This document shows, in pieces, positions 59,162-64,000 of a stretch of 64,000 bases of DNA. The stretch lies in NCBI GenBank assembly GCA_002812745.2, contig NCSJ02000085.1:78779-142778 (forward strand), read 5' to 3'. The notes beneath the pieces were generated by a model. The model was not told the DNA's origin, did no database searches, and was given only the letters and a program-made list of their open reading frames with translations. A program made the translations under genes and the position numbers. Each line of letters begins with the position of its first letter. The stretch's first letter is position 1. This DNA is from Scytalidium lignicola (lineage: Eukaryota > Ascomycota > Leotiomycetes).

Positions 59162-59544
59162 GTGAGTGAAATCTGAATACTGACAATGGTTGGGAGAAAG
59201 AACATGTCTTAGTTGGAGGTTTGCTGTTAAGCAGAAGATTTTGCGGATTGTTATATTCGGTCCTCAATATGGACGTATCAAAAGACAAATGAATACGGAC
59301 GTACTGAAGGCCAATGATATGCGATCAAAGTATTAGCACAACTGGAAACCATAAACGAGGCCCGAGGCCCGAGTCCGAGCCCCGACAAAGTGAACACCGT
59401 ATCTACTGTATGTTCTAAGCTTTTACATGATTCCAAAGTCTCCCTCGATCCTCTAAGCATGTGCGTTCTGTTTGAACTCTGAGCAGTCCACATCATGTGC
59501 AATTCTATATTTTAATCCACAAAATCTGTAATTGATCAACTACA
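59162..59544. promoter_or_regulatory. Divergent intergenic region, 383 bp
   Basis: Holds the promoters of the GNAT gene and the C6 regulator. No specific binding site can be named. A short imperfect repeat of the CCCGAGGC/CCGAGTCC type lies near 59360-59385. Confidence 0.35.
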
Positions 59545-61714
59545 ATGAATGATAATTCCACTGATATACTACAACCCAAGTCTGATAAGGGCAACTCAAA
59601 ATCCCCATCTCGACGCAGAAATGGTCAACAAGCTGCGTGCGAGCCGTGTAGAAAAGCAAAACTTAGATGTGACCACGTCGTTCCCGTATGCTCGAGATGT
59701 AGAAAGCGACGAACCCCAACACAATGCGTCATCCTGGGATCCCCGATGATAAAATCTCAGCGGACTACAGCAGTGGTATCTAAGTTGCCATCGCATACGT
59801 TGGCACACGTCTCTGGCCCTGCCTCTTGCACAGAGATCAGCCCTGTTAGTTCACGCCACGAGTCCAAATGGTCGTCCGAAGGGTCGGGCTTCCTTGGCCC
59901 GACAAGCTTTTCCGCAACGGTCCAACATGACAGCTTGGCTGAGGAACCAAAAGTGGTGACAAATTCGAGTACTGAAATCGATGTGGATAAACCAGTACAA
60001 CTTCAGACTGGGGTACAAGTTTTGATGCAACTTCCAGGGGAGGAAGAATGCCAAAGTCTCATGGAGTGGTATCTCGATAACGTAGTGGTAGTGGGGGCTC
60101 ATAAGCTGAGTAGAAGACTGACTTTGAAAGCACTCTGGTTATCGTATAGGAATCTGCTGCGGGGCCAGAGGGATGCAGTAGATCTTGAAATTGAGGTTTC
60201 GGAAAATGGGAGTATTCCCCTTAAACAAATTGACGATCCCATGGAGTGGATTGAATCCTTTTCGGGAGCTAACACAAGGTGGGAGGTTATAGGGCTTTTA
60301 TTCACTGCCTTTGCTTACGCACTCTTGTCTTGGCCAGNAAAAAAATCTGTCACTCACTTTTGGAGAAAAATGCGGAGATAGAAACGCTCTTATGGCTGAG
60401 ATGAAAAGTTGCATCGAAGCCTGTATAGAGCTTTGCAGGAATTCTCTCAATAACCTGGTTTGCAATCTTCTGTATTGGAACGTGCTTCTTGAAACCGTTT
60501 TGAGTGGAGACTCAAGTAAGTTTATTGCCTAAACGTCGAAACGGATCGGTCTACTCACTCATGCTCTCTGAGGTCTCTCGGCGTGGCGACTACACAGCGA
60601 TCTTGTTGGAATAGCTGTTGCATTCGGCCTACACTGCTACCAAGGAGCCCCAAGAGTCACCTTACACTCCGAACAAACGAAGACATTAAGTGCTTGCATT
60701 TTTTGGAGTGATAACGAGTTGTCCATGTTCATGGGAAGACCTCCGTCTCTGAGTCATCGATACTACTCATGTCCACCTCCTCTCGATCTCGACGATGAAA
60801 CACTGATGCGTGGTGGCGCAGAACTTGAACGGGATATTCGAAGCTTAGATCAAAATGGCTGGAACACTCAAGGACGGGTTTTTGAAGCGACAATCATTCG
60901 GATGGATGTTAGTTTTTGCCCTTAGCCAGGATGAGATTATGGAACTCTTTTTGGGGAATCAGGCGCAGTGGTCGTTGCAACGCCTTGAGTAAGTTTTATA
61001 TTCCGAAAATCTCTGCCTATTGAAACTGAAGTGGGGTGTAGCGAGCTCAAGTCTTGGACTCTGGATGCTTACTCAAAGTTTCCCAAGCAACTGCAGGCAT
61101 CAAAAGCGGACCTTATCGCCTGCAAAGATGACCAACTCATGTGGCTGTTGATGGCGGCACGCTTTGATTACCTAAGAATCAATTTCCTTTTAGAACGCCT
61201 TTCGGGAGGGGCAAGCATACAAATTACTTGAAGAGGCGAGGGAGATGTTGGACTTGACGGTGTTCTTGTGGTTAGAGAGAGATCGATCTACGAATCGTAA
61301 ACATGATTATGACTACATGGTAGGTGAATAACCGGTAGTATCCCGTCAGGCTACTCTTCTACTAATTCTACTGACACTCTCGCGTAGATCATGTCTTACG
61401 GCATGCCTTGCATTGGAATATTATGTACGGAGTTCCTAAAACAAGCCAAGAATCCAAAAGCGGCTGAGGTGAAACTACCTTGCTCAGAGATTGTCCAGAA
61501 TCTCAGCATGATGATTGGCCTTTTGGATTGGATTCAACCATCCGCTGGTAACTACAAATTGTGTTGTCGCAATCTACTACAAGATGCGCGAGATCAAGGC
61601 TTCACATGGACAGAAGCTGATCAATTTCGCCGAATTCACCCATTCAGTTCATTGCTCGGTTGTATGAAAACATCCTTGGCTACTACTGAAGATGTGGATA
61701 AGATGGGGATATGA
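59545..61714 (+). CDS. Zn(II)2Cys6 transcription factor, 4 exons, frame broken at three homopolymers
   Basis: Exons 59545-60515, 60573-60988, 61042-61319 and 61388-61714, with introns of 57, 53 and 68 bp, all GT-AG. The zinc cluster is C32-X2-C35-X6-C42-X6-C49-X2-C52-X8-C61. A middle-homology region with FMGRPPSLSHRYYSCPPPLDLDDE lies in exon 2. The C-terminus reads RRIHPFSSLLGCMKT. The frame is interrupted in three places: an N at 60338 beside a run of A, a T run at 60913-60917, and a G run at 61208-61211. In each case one base fewer restores the conserved frame, giving 662 aa. These are best read as homopolymer overcalls, not real lesions, though a young pseudogene cannot be excluded. Such factors bind CGG-type sites and often regulate nearby metabolic genes; the divergent GNAT gene is a candidate target by position only. 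Confidence 0.75.
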
Positions 61715-61965
61715 TTCTCCTTATCACAATAGCCCACCTGTTCGCGGTGGTCGTTGTTGTAGCTCTATTGTTTCCGGCTATAAATTATGTCAATTTAATA
61801 CTTGTTCGTGTGAGGTCAACAAGAGAAATTATACAACTTGTTAAAACAGATGAAGAGTTTTTCTATGCTGGATGTGGGGTACTTCACTGTGCTAAAGATT
61901 TTGTAAAATTTCCAGTGGATACAATTGAAGTTTATAAATCGGTATTCTCGAAGGAAAGAAGCTAA
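61711..61965 (+). CDS. Small hydrophobic ORF overlapping the regulator stop
   Basis: An 84-aa frame starting at the ATG that overlaps the regulator stop codon by 4 bases. The N-terminal 30 residues are strongly hydrophobic, like a signal or membrane anchor. No family is recognised, and such an overlap is unusual in fungi, so it may be chance. Confidence 0.2.
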   Translation: MILLITIAHLFAVVVVVALLFPAINYVNLILVRVRSTREIIQLVKTDEEFFYAGCGVLHCAKDFVKFPVDTIEVYKSVFSKERS

Positions 61966-62612
61966 ATTATTCAAAAACCGTCTAACGTATCTGCTCTTCT
62001 GTTTCATTTAGAGATACCTTTAATCAAGTGATAATTTACAACGGCAACTATAGAAAGAAACACCTTGGAGCCAGATATGCAGTCCGAGATTTAACACCAA
62101 CCGACTCCCTGCAATGGGCAGTCAACTTCAATTGACGACATGGCGATACATAAGAGATATTTTCAAGCAATGTTAACGACAATAGTTCTGACAAAGCACA
62201 AACGGGAAATATACCAAAACATTGGATCTAGACTTATCTAGTTAGGACTCCAACAGGCCGTATGATCAACTGACAAGGATCTAATCAAAGATATTCATAC
62301 AGGTACGAACTGGCCACATCTGGCTAAATTGGTTCGTAGGAAACTGAGAAAATAAATCCATACATAATTGATACAGGACCACGTCAGAAGGTGATGAAGT
62401 CCAGCATACGGTTAGGGAACATGAGTTGAAAATAGCCACCAGAATTGTCTATCACAGCACCAGTATTGCATAGAATATAGCTCAAATTTTTTTATCCAGT
62501 AGTAGAAAAAACTTTTGTATTAATGCAAACCTCTGGATGTAATATTCCCATTAGTATCAGATATCGAGTAAGTAGAGGCCACAGTCTTACCTTCGAATCT
62601 AAACAAGGTGAT
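61966..62612. other. Intergenic, 0.65 kb
   Basis: No gene or repeat recognised. Confidence 0.5.
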
Positions 62613-63035
62613 TTAGAACGGAAGAAACACAGCAACTGTGAGTAAAATAATCCCGATCTGAGCTTTCCCTAGTTTCATCTGGCTCGAAGCATGATTAGGA
62701 TGATTAGAATGAGTTGGTGTACTTGTCGAGGGGACCGTGGTAGTTGATCCAGAGGAAGAGGAAGTAGATGTCCCATCAATCGTTAATGTCCCACAGAAGA
62801 ATGGGATTGAAGCCTGATTAACGCAGTTTGTTGTATTATCGAATTGTGTCTGGGAAACGAAGCAGTAATCATAACACCCATCAGTTGATGTTGTGAAGTT
62901 GCTCTGGCCAGTACCGCAACATAACTGGAGTATTGCAGTGTGATTGGACGTGACATCAACCCCACAGTAGCGAACTGGGATGCCAGTTGGAACTGACGGT
63001 TCAGGGATACCTCCTCCTGTTGGACAATTTGCCAT
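62613..63035 (-). CDS. Cys-rich fungal protein with Ser/Thr stalk and hydrophobic C-terminus
   Basis: Product of 140 aa, ATG at 63035. Residues 4-81 hold eight cysteines (4, 24, 39, 40, 54, 58, 71, 81), including a CC pair, and several N-glycosylation-type Asn-X-Thr/Ser sites. A Ser/Thr-rich stalk follows at about 85-112. The protein ends in a hydrophobic tail (IGIILLTVAVFLPF), which suggests a GPI or membrane anchor. No N-terminal signal peptide is visible in this frame. The frame stays open upstream of the ATG with a mildly hydrophobic segment but no further Met, so a spliced upstream exon may supply the signal. Function unknown; probably a cell-surface protein if a signal exists. Confidence 0.6.
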   Translation of the reverse strand: MANCPTGGGIPEPSVPTGIPVRYCGVDVTSNHTAILQLCCGTGQSNFTTSTDGCYDYCFVSQTQFDNTTNCVNQASIPFFCGTLTIDGTSTSSSSGSTTTVPSTSTPTHSNHPNHASSQMKLGKAQIGIILLTVAVFLPF

Positions 63036-64000
63036 TGCTAAACTTAAGGATATAGGAGCTGTTGACGGTAGTGAGACTTGATACGAGAAGAAAAGAGAGT
63101 CGTTGTTCAGCCAGGAAGTTTCACTCCAAGATTTGGCAAATGGGAGGGAGTATTAAGTGTTTATAAATTGTATATTCCTATTGACCAAATATAGAGAGAG
63201 GAATTGACATCAGAGATTTGCCACTAATTTAAGGGGCTATTTAAAGCTACTCCTAGCTAGGTGCTTACCTCCAGAATTAGCTAGTGCTGACTGTAGAGCC
63301 AGATGATATCCAAGGGGAAAAAAGAATCTGAATACGCATTAAAATGATCATAGATTAGTGAGAGGCGTACCATGGCTGCCATGGCTGGCGCCATATTAAT
63401 GACTGCTCCCTTGGATGTGGGGTAGAAAATGCCTGGAAATGATCTAGTTTGGTATTTTTGTCCTCGCATAAATCTTTTCGGCGCTTACTCGGTGATGATC
63501 ATGCCTTTTTGCTGCCTTCAGGCCGCTTCCTTATCGATGCTCAGTTAAAGTACATAATATCAAAGATATAGATGGCTTACCTTTGTCTTTTGACAATGGC
63601 AATTGCTGCTTAACCTTTCGGATGTTTTGTTTTAGTTGATGATCTGCCATGTTGACTAAGAGAAAGAAGAATNAAAAAAGTAGATTTATACTACCATGGA
63701 GGAAGAAAGAGGCATAGCGGAATAAGGAGGGGTACCGAAGGTTCTCAAATTTATGCGTCATGGAGCTACAAGGATTAATTACTGTATATAGTATTCTTTA
63801 GCGAATGATCTACTCTCGAGTTCACTGTACGGAAGTACAGCGTTCATTTTCTTCTTTATGAAGTTAGCTCTTTGACTCGTAAATTTGAGAATCTTCGGTA
63901 ATGCAGAGATTCAGGATGAAAATATCCAGGCAGGCTATCGAGAGGTTTGTGATAGAAATAGAAGGTTGCGACCGGACAACACCAGTTAGGGTTTCGCGTT
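63036..64000. other. Right-end stretch, no supported gene
   Basis: Short frames only, one of them with an N near 63673 beside an A run. No domain is recognised. Confidence 0.4.

Noticed and set aside
63531..63761. 76-aa frame with an N
   Set aside because: Only a short Lys-rich piece from an internal Met, with no family resemblance.
1..64000. CRISPR arrays, tRNA or rRNA genes
   Set aside because: None seen. The organism is a fungus, and the direct repeats found are LTRs or degenerate tandem repeats.

Overview
The window is nuclear DNA of a filamentous ascomycete (Pezizomycotina, class not determined). The evidence is short GT-AG introns of 43-109 bp, a HET-domain gene, fungal BTB proteins, a Zn(II)2Cys6 regulator, fungal-type LTR retroelements, and repeat-induced point mutation (RIP): AT-rich blocks whose nonsense codons all come from CpA to TpA changes. 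About two dozen single N characters occur, all beside A or T runs. Where one falls inside a gene, ignoring it restores the reading frame.

Layout. 1-4.2 kb: broken methyltransferase, HET-domain gene, GNAT acetyltransferase. 4.2-8.4 kb: AT-rich DNA with a MITE-like inverted repeat, a RIP-killed C6 regulator relic and a solo LTR with a target-site duplication (TSD). 8.4-11.3 kb: two divergent BTB genes. 13.1-16.1 kb: the most interesting locus, with an NMP kinase (one in-frame stop), an intact viperin (radical SAM antiviral nucleotide dehydratase) and an intact CYTH/triphosphate-tunnel enzyme. 17.9-46.2 kb: nested repeats. These are a Tc1/mariner relic cut by a Ty1/copia element (A), which shares an LTR in tandem with a second, RIP-destroyed copy (B). 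B carries a solo gypsy LTR and a full Ty3/gypsy chromovirus (D) of the same family. Next come a gypsy relic (E), a young copia (C) with identical LTRs, an inverted solo LTR and a copia-like LTR end. 46.6-63.0 kb: ordinary genes (protein-kinase-like, small zinc-binding protein, aconitase/isopropylmalate-dehydratase-like enzyme, MFS sugar-type transporter, a second GNAT, a C6 regulator and a Cys-rich protein with a hydrophobic C-terminus).

How the genes may work together. Viperin makes 3'-deoxy-3',4'-didehydro nucleotides from NTPs. A neighbouring NMP kinase could supply substrate, and a CYTH enzyme acts on triphosphates, so 13.1-16.1 kb reads as a compact nucleotide-based antiviral module. This is inference from gene identity and adjacency. 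HET and BTB genes nearby give the left third an accessory, immunity-like flavour. The aconitase-like enzyme and the transporter are divergent across a 2.4-kb intergenic region and may be co-regulated. All splice sites and frames were worked out by eye.
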